64,000 nucleotides of DNA from Lachnospiraceae bacterium AC2029 (GTDB lineage: Bacteria > Bacillota > Clostridia > Lachnospirales > Lachnospiraceae): positions 310,001 through 374,000 of the forward strand of contig JNLK01000001.1 in assembly GCA_000703065.1 (NCBI GenBank). The letters run 5' to 3'. Made by a program: the position numbers and the translations under genes. This document shows, in pieces, positions 36,501 through 43,244 of the stretch. The notes beneath the pieces were generated by a model. It saw nothing but the letters and a program-made list of their open reading frames with translations, did no database searches and was not told the origin of the DNA. Positions within the stretch are counted from its first letter, which is position 1. The number at the start of each line of letters is the position of its first letter.

Positions 36501-36972
36501 CCTCCTGAATGCTGCCCTTATTCACACCGATCCTCTTCCCGTTGAAGGTGGAAAGGTCAGATGCCGCGATCTCCCGGTTATTCTTCGCGGTGAAGATATA
36601 GTACGCCTCGGTTCCCATGGGAAGATCGGAGAAATACATATACTCCTCCCGATCCTGCTTGTAGGATACATCACTGAGAAGATCGATCTCTCCGTCCTTC
36701 AGCTTCTGCAGAAGATTCGGCCAGCTATCCTCTACGTATTCAAAGGTCCAGCCGGTATAGGCAGATATCTTCTGATGATATTCGTAGTCGATCCCGCAGC
36801 GTCTTCCGAACCGGTCATAGTAACAGAAGGAGGAATCAAACCACCCCACGCGGACCACCTTCTGATCCTTTTCTTCCTCCGCAGACACCCGAAGCGGCAT
36901 AAATAATCCTGCAATAAAAGCAACCAGCAGGAGTAATATTATCATTCGTCTCGTATTTTTTTGTAGTCTCAT
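33565..36972 (-). CDS. Double solute-binding-protein/PAS/GGDEF diguanylate cyclase
   Basis: A 1135-residue protein. Signal peptide or TM1 (about 10-28); two consecutive type 3 periplasmic solute-binding domains (about 35-265, VVRVGWFDSSFCYYD; and about 275-500, IRIGYRDDYLPFCGTD), as in amino-acid-binding sensors; TM2 (about 513-535); PAS (about 560-680); the RRGWHFF segment (about 690-820); a third sensor segment (about 830-960); and a GGDEF domain (about 970-1130). The active-site GGDEF (residues 1060-1064) is intact, but the RxxD inhibitory site just before it is absent. It should make cyclic-di-GMP in response to an external ligand, probably an amino acid. It has its own promoter after a terminator and heads the six-gene transcript. 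Confidence 0.93.
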   Translation of the reverse strand: MRLQKNTRRMIILLLLVAFIAGLFMPLRVSAEEEKDQKVVRVGWFDSSFCYYDRFGRRCGIDYEYHQKISAYTGWTFEYVEDSWPNLLQKLKDGEIDLLSDVSYKQDREEYMYFSDLPMGTEAYYIFTAKNNREIAASDLSTFNGKRIGVNKGSIQEDFLKNWAEKNGLNIEIVELTVSEAESMDMIVKKELDGYASIFSYDFDQTVLPVSRIGGSDYFYAVNKNRKDLLDELNMAMAEIQDADPYFNEKISRERLYNTRTHAMLAPEQEDWIAEHGEIRIGYRDDYLPFCGTDEETGELTGALKDYLARAKNNLNSPKLEFKPVPYDTLEDALKALEAGEVDCVFPVYVSTFDADRRGMRLTDPAMETEMNAIMRVSDRQTLSEESKLTFAVNANMYNIESFIMDYYPESKRVSYQGLPACYEAVANGEADAALVSNYRIPSEEETLNKLNLYSVPTGESLPFSFAVRKSDQDVYFLMNKSVLTTRREEMDSSLASYMITERKTSVWQFLKDNWLLVLAVLTVVFVVILFLLGQKLRVERLASKQRQMLEEAKQIEELEQTVSSILDNMPGLYFTKEAETGKYLVCNQAFADYVKKKDPSEVAGLTTEELFDEETAKRFMEDDRTALTMEEPLIFYDNMKDAEGNLLKVKATRLKYTDPNGRLCVLGIFQDVSDSVRISRENAGTKESYEKARADGVIFTYIAQALANGYLELYYIDVNTEEFIEYRTNPEDGSLAETRRGWHFFEECLDVAEQYVIPEDLDEVRRALDRKTLVATLDQERIFTMTFRVNLGQETRYVSMKVNRMQEDERYLILSITDVDEQVKHRQAAQRMLEEQTAYDRVSALAGEFLCIYVAVPETGLYREYSSSAGFDAFSMPKEGPNFFSAFRESIIKVVYPEDQNRVFTALTMENALSEIDNNGIFTLTFRLMKEDEPCYVQLKAALVEEQDGRRMVVGVNDIDAQVRQEEEYGRRLAQARIEANIDALTGVKNRNAYRVYEERLNAQIEMDRAPEFAIVLLDVNDLKKVNDNEGHKAGDQYLRDACRIICTTFKRSPVFRVGGDEFVALAQGDDFARLDSLVQQMNEHNDDAVENGGIVIAIGMSRFDHDEKVAQVYERADHLMYENKSNLKARKKN

Positions 36973-37019
36973 GACAGGCCCCCCGAAAATACAGATTTGA
37001 ATAAAATAAGCCAAGATAT

Positions 37020-37048
37020 ATTATAGCATTTTTCCAATAAAGTGTACA
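37020..37048 (-). promoter_or_regulatory. Sigma-A promoter of the six-gene signalling transcript
   Basis: On the minus strand, TGTACA (37048-37043), a 17-bp spacer and a perfect TATAAT (37025-37020). It lies about 50 bp upstream of the SBP-PAS-GGDEF start codon and overlaps the edge of the preceding terminator hairpin. Confidence 0.7.
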
Positions 37049-37093
37049 TGAAAAAGAGGTGACTTCTCTGCGGAAAATCACCTCTTTTTCATG
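37047..37093. terminator. Strong hairpin terminator separating the LytS-type PP2C gene from the downstream operon
   Basis: A 16-bp perfect stem, CATGAAAAAGAGGTGA (37047-37062) paired with 37078-37093, and a 15-base loop. The arms contain A5 and T5 runs, so it could act in either direction. It lies 80 bp after the PP2C stop codon. Confidence 0.8.
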
Positions 37094-37172
37094 ATATGCT
37101 ATTTTATGGCTTTCCACCCGAAATTGCCCGCTGCTGTGCCGGGTTTTCGGCGGATATGAAGGATCCCTGTAC

Positions 37173-39281
37173 TCACTCCGCCGGTTCCCGGTTCTCTCCG
37201 TAATATACGAATCCCAGCATGGTAATATCGTCAAACTGGTCAGCCTCTCCGACGAAGTCTGCGATGTTCTTCCGTACTGCAGGAAGTGTATCCGCAATGG
37301 TGGCGTCCTTCAGCGTGTTCAGTACATTTACGAGACGCTCCGACCCATACTGCACCAGATCCCGGTCGATTGCTTCCGGGATACCGTCCGTATAGACGAA
37401 CAGCCTGTCCCCGGGGTTCAGCTGCAGCTCATACTCATGATACTTCCTTCCTTCCATGACAGCCAGCGGAACGCCGTGCTTATCCTTCACATAATTATAA
37501 TCACCGCCGGCAGGCATCAGCACCGGATACTCGTGTCCGGCATTGGCGCACATCATTTTGCCGTTGGTCAGGTCGATGATACCCAGCCAGACCGTAACGA
37601 ACATCTCCGCCTCATTTCCCTCACACAGCGTTTCATTGGCACGCTCCAGGATCTCCGCGGTGGTAAGACCGGATTCCGCAAATCCTCGAATGGCGGTCTT
37701 GGCACGCATCATGAACAGCGCGGCGGGAATTCCCTTTCCGGACACATCCGCGATAACCAGCGCCATCTTGTGCTGATCCACGAAGAAGAAATCATAGAAA
37801 TCACCGCCCACCTCCTTCGCGGGATCCATGGTTGCATAGATCTCAAAGTCATTGCGGGGAAAGGTGTAATTCGTGGGCAGAACGGACGCCTGAATGGTTC
37901 GGGCAAATTCCAGTTCCTGCTCAAAGCGCTTCTCCGCAGCCTCGATATATCCCTTCAGCACGGTCACCGTCTGGTTGATATCATCGGACAGCGAAGCAAA
38001 TTCCGAGGAATTCCGGACGCTGACCACCTCGTTCAGATTACCCTGGGTGATACGACCCAGCGACTCATTTACCAGCTCCAGATTGTTCACGACGATTCCC
38101 TGAACCAGCATGGAGATCAGGACATAGACTACGGCGAAAAGGATGATCGCCGCAAAGACGGACTCGTAGGTCTGGGCATCCCTGTCGGCGTATACCTCTT
38201 TGACAGGAAGAGTGACCATCAGAGTATGACCGTCCTCCCAGGTCTCATAACGACAGAAGGATTCAAAACCGAAATAATTCCCCCTGTAGACCTCGTTCGG
38301 ACCCTTTTCCTCCATGAGCTTTTTGTCGTTGGTAGCCAGAGAGATCCCCTCATGGGTTCCGGAGATGATCTTCCCATCGGACTGGATCAGATCGAAGGTT
38401 CCGGAGGTTCCCACATGGAAGTACGACAGAGACTCGCTGAGCTCCGGCACGGCCTCTCCTATGATATCCACATCGTCCTCGATCTTCTGCAGCTGCTGAT
38501 GGGTCTGCCGGATATCCGCGGAGGCCGCGATCAGCGTATTTGCCGCATTTTGCTCCGCCGTTCTGGTCTGGACACTCAATGTGAACAGAAGATTCAACGT
38601 CAGGATCGTCAGGGTCACGCCGAACAGCCAGATCTGGAACTTCCGGGAAACCGGGATCTCCTCCTTCTGGATCTTACGGAAGGGATTCCGCCACTCTCCT
38701 GCACTGATCTTCAGGGCAAGGGCGGTCGCCACCATACCGAGGCCGGTGAAAATGATCATCGGCGGCGAGCAGGTCTTTACCACGTAAAACGCCATGCTCA
38801 TGTCGTCCCGGTGCGTGATGAAGACCACGTACATATGGAAGACCTCCATCACGGCGCCCATGAAGAATGCGTAGACCGCAGAGGGCTTCTTCCGCTTAAA
38901 GAGAACGATGCTCATCGCCGCGGCGATGAAGCCGGCCAGACAGGTGGACACACTGCAGGCGATACGGGTGTAGCTTCCCACGCCCCAGTAGGTTCCCGCG
39001 ATGAAACGCTCGATTCCGCCGATCAGGCCCGCCAGGATACCTGAAACAGGATCAAAGAACAGACCCGCCGACAGCGGTCCCATATCTCGTACGTTCAGCA
39101 TCATATCGCTGTAATCCACTCCGAAATGGGTGGACAGGATGGCGCATCCGCCGTAGATCACGCCTATGATGATCTTGCCGGGCACGGAAATGCGCTTCCC
39201 CCTGGTCCGTCTCCAGATCAGGGTTGTAAGCAGCACGTACAGCGCCGTGACCAGCGTCATTTTCAATATCATTGAAACCAT
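37173..39281 (-). CDS. LytS-type 5TM sensor fused to a SpoIIE-type PP2C phosphatase
   Basis: A 702-residue protein. Residues about 1-195 carry six hydrophobic helices with the 5TM-5TMR_LYT signature (NVRDMGPLSAGLFFDPVSGI, GGIERFIAGTYWGVG). TM (about 213-235), an extracytoplasmic sensor (about 236-370), TM (about 375-398) and a HAMP domain (about 400-450) follow. The C-terminal PP2C/SpoIIE domain (about 470-695) has MDPAKEVGGDFYDFF, LVIADVSGKGIPAALFM, NAGHEYPVL, FVYTDGIPEA and QFDDITML. All metal ligands are present. It resembles the phosphatase at 23692-25401 only in the catalytic part, so two different inputs would converge on STAS-type substrates. The ribosome site is TAGGAGA. A terminator follows it, making it a separate transcription unit. 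Confidence 0.92.
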   Translation of the reverse strand: MVSMILKMTLVTALYVLLTTLIWRRTRGKRISVPGKIIIGVIYGGCAILSTHFGVDYSDMMLNVRDMGPLSAGLFFDPVSGILAGLIGGIERFIAGTYWGVGSYTRIACSVSTCLAGFIAAAMSIVLFKRKKPSAVYAFFMGAVMEVFHMYVVFITHRDDMSMAFYVVKTCSPPMIIFTGLGMVATALALKISAGEWRNPFRKIQKEEIPVSRKFQIWLFGVTLTILTLNLLFTLSVQTRTAEQNAANTLIAASADIRQTHQQLQKIEDDVDIIGEAVPELSESLSYFHVGTSGTFDLIQSDGKIISGTHEGISLATNDKKLMEEKGPNEVYRGNYFGFESFCRYETWEDGHTLMVTLPVKEVYADRDAQTYESVFAAIILFAVVYVLISMLVQGIVVNNLELVNESLGRITQGNLNEVVSVRNSSEFASLSDDINQTVTVLKGYIEAAEKRFEQELEFARTIQASVLPTNYTFPRNDFEIYATMDPAKEVGGDFYDFFFVDQHKMALVIADVSGKGIPAALFMMRAKTAIRGFAESGLTTAEILERANETLCEGNEAEMFVTVWLGIIDLTNGKMMCANAGHEYPVLMPAGGDYNYVKDKHGVPLAVMEGRKYHEYELQLNPGDRLFVYTDGIPEAIDRDLVQYGSERLVNVLNTLKDATIADTLPAVRKNIADFVGEADQFDDITMLGFVYYGENREPAE

Positions 39282-39658
39282 AACGATCTCCTACCGATTG
39301 AATCTGTATTTCATATCCTCAGTTGAGAGGAATTATTATCTATCGTCTTATCTTAGTATCTTACCATAGGCAATAGTTTTTTTCACTATCGGATTGTGCT
39401 ATCACAGGTACTGCGCGAGTGCTATACGGGAACATAATAAGGCTGCGCGCGGGATCATGATATCTGCCCAATGCGAAGCGTAGTGTTTCTGCCCTGCACT
39501 CTTATTGTGTAAATGACAAGAAGCCCGAAACGGTGTCGGGCTTCTGTCTGTGTCATATTTTCATGTAAGTTAACCCCCGGTCTCTTCCGGAACATGCCTA
39601 ACCTGCGACCGGTTACCCGATACTATCCGGGATATGCCTATGCCCCGCCACGGGCCGC
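39282..39658. other. Intergenic region between VanY-like and PP2C genes
   Basis: A 377-bp region without a supported gene. It holds the leader of the PP2C gene, a hairpin at 39520-39544, and about 39555-39655 a diverged tandem pair of 40-46-bp units following the VanY-like stop codon (each with GGCAT and CCGG blocks). I see no riboswitch pattern. Confidence 0.5.
39520..39544. terminator. Hairpin, probable terminator of the VanY-like gene
   Basis: A 9-bp perfect stem GAAGCCCGA/TCGGGCTTC with a 7-base loop, followed on the minus strand by TTGTCATTT. The T tract is imperfect and the hairpin is about 115 bp from the stop codon. Confidence 0.5.
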
Positions 39659-40459
39659 TTACTGGAGCTTGCCCAGGTATTCCTCAAGGGTGATCCCCTT
39701 GTCCATGATCTCCTTTGCGATCTCAGGATTGTCGATGTATCTGAAATGCCAGGGCTCATAGCTATAACCGGTCTCGGCATCCTTACCCTCCAGATAACGA
39801 AGGATGAACCCATACTTGGCAAGCTTCTCATGAACCTTTGCGAAGATCTCGCGCTCAGCGATCATTTCATCATTGTCATCGATCCGCTTTCCGTCCTTAT
39901 CCAGGCAGACATCAATGGCAAGTCCTGTATGATGCTCGGAGTATCCGGGAACAGCCACGTACTGCTTTACGTAATCCTCGCCCTTCTCAACGGTCCAGTC
40001 ATCCCAGAGCTTCTGCTGCTCTGCTACGCTTCTTGTGGTGCTGTCCAACTCGATGTAGATTCCCTCGTCCGCCAGCTCCTTCTGCAGCTTCAGGAACTGC
40101 TCCAGCGCCTTCTTCTCAACCTTATAGGTCTCGCCATAGCGGTTGGTTGCTTCCTCAAGAACCACCTTGCTCTCCCAGTCATCCGGAAGCTTATTTTTCT
40201 TATTTACAAGAACCATATAATCATATGCAGCCGCTTCCGCTTCTGTTGCCGCCTCGGTTGCTGCACCTGTTCCTGCTTCCGTTACTGCCTCGGTAGCCGC
40301 ACCTGTTCCTGCTTCGGTTGCTGCCTGCGTTGCCGCACTTGTAGCTGCCTCCGTAGCTGCAGTTGTGGACTCGGACTTATTTCCGCATCCTGCAAGCATG
40401 GAACAAGACGCTACAACCAGCGCTGCCGATACTACTCCTCGATAAATCCTCTTTCTCAT
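39659..40459 (-). CDS. VanY-like D-alanyl-D-alanine carboxypeptidase lipoprotein
   Basis: A 266-residue protein. The lipoprotein signal peptide ends in the lipobox LAGC (Cys near residue 25). A Thr/Ala/Glu-rich linker (about 28-78) with imperfect TEAGTGAATEA repeats follows, then a VanY domain (about 80-265) with the zinc motif YSEHHTGLAIDV and the C-terminal EPWHFRYI motif. It should trim the terminal D-Ala from peptidoglycan stem peptides at the outer face of the membrane. No vanHAX genes are near, so this is a housekeeping or remodelling enzyme rather than a glycopeptide-resistance gene. The start at 40459 follows AAAGGAGA. Confidence 0.9.
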   Translation of the reverse strand: MRKRIYRGVVSAALVVASCSMLAGCGNKSESTTAATEAATSAATQAATEAGTGAATEAVTEAGTGAATEAATEAEAAAYDYMVLVNKKNKLPDDWESKVVLEEATNRYGETYKVEKKALEQFLKLQKELADEGIYIELDSTTRSVAEQQKLWDDWTVEKGEDYVKQYVAVPGYSEHHTGLAIDVCLDKDGKRIDDNDEMIAEREIFAKVHEKLAKYGFILRYLEGKDAETGYSYEPWHFRYIDNPEIAKEIMDKGITLEEYLGKLQ

Positions 40460-40507
40460 TTTGTCTCCTTTCCCGAGTAAAAAATTTTCGAAACCCAAAA
40501 AAAGTAC

Positions 40508-40536
40508 TTGCTTTTTGAATGGTTATGTAATATAAT
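40508..40536 (+). promoter_or_regulatory. Sigma-A promoter of tRNA-Gln
   Basis: TTGCTT (40508-40513), a 17-bp spacer and TATAAT (40531-40536), 21 bp before the mature 5' end of the tRNA. Confidence 0.75.
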
Positions 40537-40557
40537 GACATGCGTTGTGAACAACTT

Positions 40558-40629
40558 TGGGGTATCGCCAAATGGTAAGGCAACGGACTCTGACTCCGTC
40601 ATTTCAAGGTTCGAATCCTTGTACCCCAG
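40558..40629 (+). tRNA. tRNA-Gln (anticodon CTG)
   Basis: A 72-nt cloverleaf. Acceptor arms TGGGGTA/TACCCCA, D arm TCGCCAAATGGTAAGGCA, anticodon stem ACGGA/TCCGT with loop CTCTGAC (anticodon CTG), T arm CAAGG-TTCGAAT-CCTTG, discriminator G. CCA is not encoded. The 3' half is duplicated at 42966-43011. Confidence 0.95.
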
Positions 40630-40631
40630 CT
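40586..40631. other. attL-like site: tRNA-Gln 3' half
   Basis: The 46 bp from the anticodon arm to two bases past the tRNA end are identical to 42966-43011. This is the usual geometry for an element integrated at a tRNA 3' end. Confidence 0.7.
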
Positions 40632-40632
40632 C

Positions 40633-40670
40633 AGAGGACTTCAGATAATTCTGAGGTCCTTTTTCTATTT
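40633..40670 (+). terminator. Intrinsic terminator after tRNA-Gln
   Basis: Stem AGGAC-TCAG/CTGA-GTCCT with one bulge and a 6-base loop, followed by TTTTTCTATTTT. Confidence 0.75.
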
Positions 40671-40802
40671 TACCCTGAAAAATCAAGGGTTCTCAGCCAA
40701 TGACGGCGTCAATTCTTAAACTATTTCTTTACCTCATGTTAGAGGACTATCTCGACTTATTTCCGTGTTTTTCCGTTCTTTTACTGCTTTTTTCGGAATG
40801 TA

Positions 40803-40819
40803 TTATCACACTGTGATAA
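40803..40819. promoter_or_regulatory. Perfect 17-bp palindrome upstream of a small ORF
   Basis: TTATCACA-C-TGTGATAA, about 30 bp before the ATG at 40851. It looks like a dimeric-repressor operator; the regulator is unknown. Confidence 0.35.
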
Positions 40820-40850
40820 TTGGGTTGTGTCACCACTAAGGAGAAATCAT

Positions 40851-41015
40851 ATGCAGGTAACACATCTTCAAAAAAATCTTCTCTCTACCAACTTACAGTA
40901 TCATAATGTTGCTTCAGCTGCAACGGGATTTTCTATTGATAAAGCGCATAACGTTCGAAAAATCGGTTGGCCGCTATTGCTATCACGCCAGCGAATTAGT
41001 ACAATAACGGTGTAG
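40851..41015 (+). CDS. Putative 54-residue protein of unknown function
   Basis: ATG at 40851 is preceded by AAGGAG with 7-base spacing. The product (MQVTHLQKNLLSTNLQYHNV...) has no membrane helix, and no family is recognised. It could be a small island gene or the 5' remnant of a larger, deleted gene; only the ribosome site and the palindrome upstream support it. Confidence 0.3.
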   Translation: MQVTHLQKNLLSTNLQYHNVASAATGFSIDKAHNVRKIGWPLLLSRQRISTITV

Positions 41016-41057
41016 ACCAGTAGTCAATTTGATGGATGGAAGAATAGGGGAATAGAA

Positions 41058-42218
41058 ATGAAGAAACAAACCAGAGCCGGAATATATGCAATGTTATTAT
41101 TTTCAGCTGTTCTGTTATGCATATTTGCAGCTTCGTGTGCAAAGGGCGGCAATGAGCCAACCGAAGATGATACGATCGCATTAAACGACTACAAGATCGA
41201 GCATAACGAGGAAAAAGGTGGTGTCTATATAAAATGTCCGATCGAGGAATTCCAACAGCTGGGATTCGAATACGGAGACAGTGTAAACATTATCTTTTCT
41301 AACGAGTACAGCATGAACGATGTTCCATATCACACCGGAGATTACGTGGATATGGGTAATCCTGTGCTTGTTGCATATCCGGAGCACTCCGAAATCGAAG
41401 TACATATTTATCACGGAGATGACATATGGAAGATAGCCGGTCTGGATGATTCCATGACAGCATCTGTTGTATTGAATGAAAAAGGAAAGTATCAGGACGA
41501 ACAAACCATCAACGGCCTCACATACACTTATGAGCAGGGAGATCTGCCGGATGCGGTCTATGCAAATTTCCGCGCAGTCAACGTCGGCAATTTAAAAGAG
41601 AACATATTATACCGGTCCTCATCTCCTGTTGATAACCAGATCAATCGTGCTTCAGTGACAGATAAACTATGTCAGGAAGCAAATATCCAGTATGTCATCA
41701 ATATGGCAGATGGTAAAGACGATATTGAATCCTTTATTGACCAGGATGGTTTTGATTCTCCATGGTATTCAGAATTATATGAGAGGGATCAGGTTTGCGC
41801 GTTAGACATGGATATCAATGTCAATACAGAGCAGTTGTTCCAGAAGCTTGCTGAAGGGTTCACAAATATGGCACATCACGATGGTCCTTATCTGGTCCAT
41901 TGTCTGGAAGGAAAAGACCGCACCGGTGTTGCATGCATGTTGCTGGAGGCTTTGGCAGGTGCGTCTGAGGACGAGATCATACAGGATTACATGAAAACTT
42001 ATGATAATTATTACTCCGTTACAGAGGATACGGATGCAGAATTATATTCAAAAATACGCGCTGCCAATATTGATAAGATGATCACATTTATTACGGATGG
42101 GGAAAGTGTAGATCCCGCCAAGCCCGACCAGCTCAGCAAATATGCAGAAAAATTCTTGGTCGATCAGGGAATGAAGCCTGATGATGTACAGGCTCTGAAA
42201 GACAAATTGTGCCGGTGA
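41058..42218 (+). CDS. Exported lipoprotein tyrosine phosphatase (DSP-like) with N-terminal SAM-hydroxide-adenosyltransferase-like region
   Basis: A 386-residue protein. The lipoprotein signal ends in AASC (Cys about residue 27). Residues about 45-155 (IKCPIEEFQQLGFEYGDSVN, MGNPVLVAYPEHSEIEVHIY) resemble the beta-barrel domain fused to such phosphatases in clostridia. Residues about 160-385 form a protein-tyrosine phosphatase with VYANFRAVNVGNLKENILYR at its start and the P-loop HCLEGKDRTG (nucleophile Cys282, Arg288). It probably acts outside the membrane, on phosphoprotein or phosphoinositide-like substrates. Base composition is more AT-rich than the genome around it, and it is the only apparently intact gene of the tRNA-linked island. 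Confidence 0.8.
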   Translation: MKKQTRAGIYAMLLFSAVLLCIFAASCAKGGNEPTEDDTIALNDYKIEHNEEKGGVYIKCPIEEFQQLGFEYGDSVNIIFSNEYSMNDVPYHTGDYVDMGNPVLVAYPEHSEIEVHIYHGDDIWKIAGLDDSMTASVVLNEKGKYQDEQTINGLTYTYEQGDLPDAVYANFRAVNVGNLKENILYRSSSPVDNQINRASVTDKLCQEANIQYVINMADGKDDIESFIDQDGFDSPWYSELYERDQVCALDMDINVNTEQLFQKLAEGFTNMAHHDGPYLVHCLEGKDRTGVACMLLEALAGASEDEIIQDYMKTYDNYYSVTEDTDAELYSKIRAANIDKMITFITDGESVDPAKPDQLSKYAEKFLVDQGMKPDDVQALKDKLCR

Positions 42219-42251
42219 TCAGATCAAAGCAAGGGCCGTAAATATGACACA

Positions 42252-42580
42252 CTATATGCAAAGCACAGGTATTATCTTTTCTGAGATTTCTTCCTCTGCA
42301 TTGTGATTCATAACTGTCCAAACGACAACATCAGGTAAATACGATCCAATAATCCTCACTACTTCTTGAGAATCCATGACATCAAGCTTTAAAAAATCAT
42401 TCTGTTTTTATGATTGTTGTATGTGCCAAGCACATCAGCACCAGCTATCTTCAATTTGTAAAATATTGTTCCGCCAAGAAAACCACTGGCTCCTATTATC
42501 AGCACCTCTTTATCGGGCAACTGCAACTGGTATTGTGAAACCATCATCGGTGACATGGTTCTGCTCATGGCGTATTCCAC
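42252..42580 (-). pseudogene. Frameshifted remnant of an NAD-dependent epimerase/dTDP-4-dehydrorhamnose reductase-like gene
   Basis: The first frame gives the Rossmann start KEVLIIGASGFLGGTIFYKL, ending at a stop at 42389. A shift at the T6 run near 42390-42400 restores LDVMDSQEVVRIIGSYLPDV and a following segment, which stops at 42252. The C-terminal two-thirds of the usual protein is missing. It is thus broken by both a frameshift and truncation. Confidence 0.7.
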
Positions 42581-42837
42581 GACTTCATCATTTTTGGTAG
42601 CACATAGGAATCGAGGAACGGATTTAATTCTGACTTGATCTTTTCCGGCAGAAGCTTTTCTTTGGAGAGCACATATCGCTCATAATATACGCTGTCCATC
42701 TGGCGTTCAAGTTCCCGTTTACTATATCGTTCCTTAATCGCCAAACGCATATAGAATTCTCGTTCTTCGTCAGATTTACAGCCAGACATAATCAGCAGAT
42801 GATTTGTCCAGCTTAATTGTGTCACCAGCGGTGACAC
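42565..42837 (-). pseudogene. Fragment of a DUF1016/YhcG-type nuclease gene (N-terminal domain)
   Basis: The frame encodes VTQLSWTNHLLIMSGCKSDE, EFYMRLAIKERYSKRELERQ and DSVYYERYVLSKEK, the core of the DUF1016 N-terminal domain (a family associated with restriction and defence islands). The C-terminal PD-(D/E)XK nuclease part is missing; the frame instead runs into the epimerase remnant. The true start is also not evident. It marks the island as a former defence or mobile-element locus. Confidence 0.65.
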
Positions 42838-42965
42838 TTTTGAGATGCCGGCTATCTACTCACCATCAGAGCCGCCATTCAGTTTAGATAAGCCAATGAT
42901 AACATTCAGAAATGAAAAGCCCAGGAACACTGATAAATACAGAAGATGCATTACCTACTGTAACT

Positions 42966-43011
42966 GACTCTGACTCCGTCATTTCAAGGTTCGAATCCTT
43001 GTACCCCAGCT
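42966..43011. other. attR-like site: duplicate of the tRNA-Gln 3' half
   Basis: Identical over 46 bp to 40586-40631; it includes the anticodon loop, T arm and acceptor 3' strand but no 5' half, so it is not a tRNA gene. Confidence 0.7.
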
Positions 43012-43237
43012 AAGCATCGATTGCAAAGCAATCGAATGTCCGAACGAAGTGAGGATGCGTTACGCGAAGCGGAACACATGTCTTGCTTTTTTTTGCAAGG
43101 CATGCAAACCCGCATAGAATATGCGGGTTTGGCACAAAAGCATCGATTGCGAAGCAATCGAATGTCTGAACGAAGTGAGGATGCGTTACGCGAAGCGGAA
43201 CACATGCCTTGCTTTTTTTATGCAAGGCATGCAAATC
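43012..43237. repeat. Tandem duplication of a 126-bp hairpin-rich unit
   Basis: Copies start at 43012 and 43138. Each has CGATTGC..GCAATCG and a CATG(C/T)CTTGC..GCAAGGCATG hairpin separated by GAACGAAGTGAGGATGCG. A CCCGCATA..TATGCGGG hairpin sits between the copies. It lies directly after the attR-like site. Reading frames across it are artefacts of the repeat. Confidence 0.8.
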
Positions 43238-43244
43238 CAAAGCA

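Larger units (their letters stand above)
40632..43011. mobile_element. Remnant genomic island at tRNA-Gln, without integrase
   Basis: The 2.4-kb AT-richer segment lies between the tRNA gene and the duplicated tRNA 3' end. Its cargo is a small ORF, an exported tyrosine phosphatase and degraded epimerase and DUF1016 genes. No integrase, excisionase or relaxase is visible, so it is probably immobile. A simple segmental duplication is the alternative explanation. Confidence 0.55.

Noticed and set aside
37437-39044. Long plus-strand frame opposite the LytS-type PP2C gene
   Set aside because: Antisense shadow; His/Arg/Gln-rich composition typical of artefact frames.
39282-39480. Cyclic-di-GMP riboswitch upstream of the PP2C gene
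   Set aside because: No GEMM-type core (such as the conserved CACAGGGCAAACC) could be found on either strand.
39659-40459. Glycopeptide-resistance gene cluster
   Set aside because: Only a VanY-like carboxypeptidase is present; no vanH, vanA-type ligase or vanX genes are nearby.
42966-43011. Second tRNA-Gln gene
   Set aside because: Only the 3' half is present; the acceptor 5' strand and D arm are missing.
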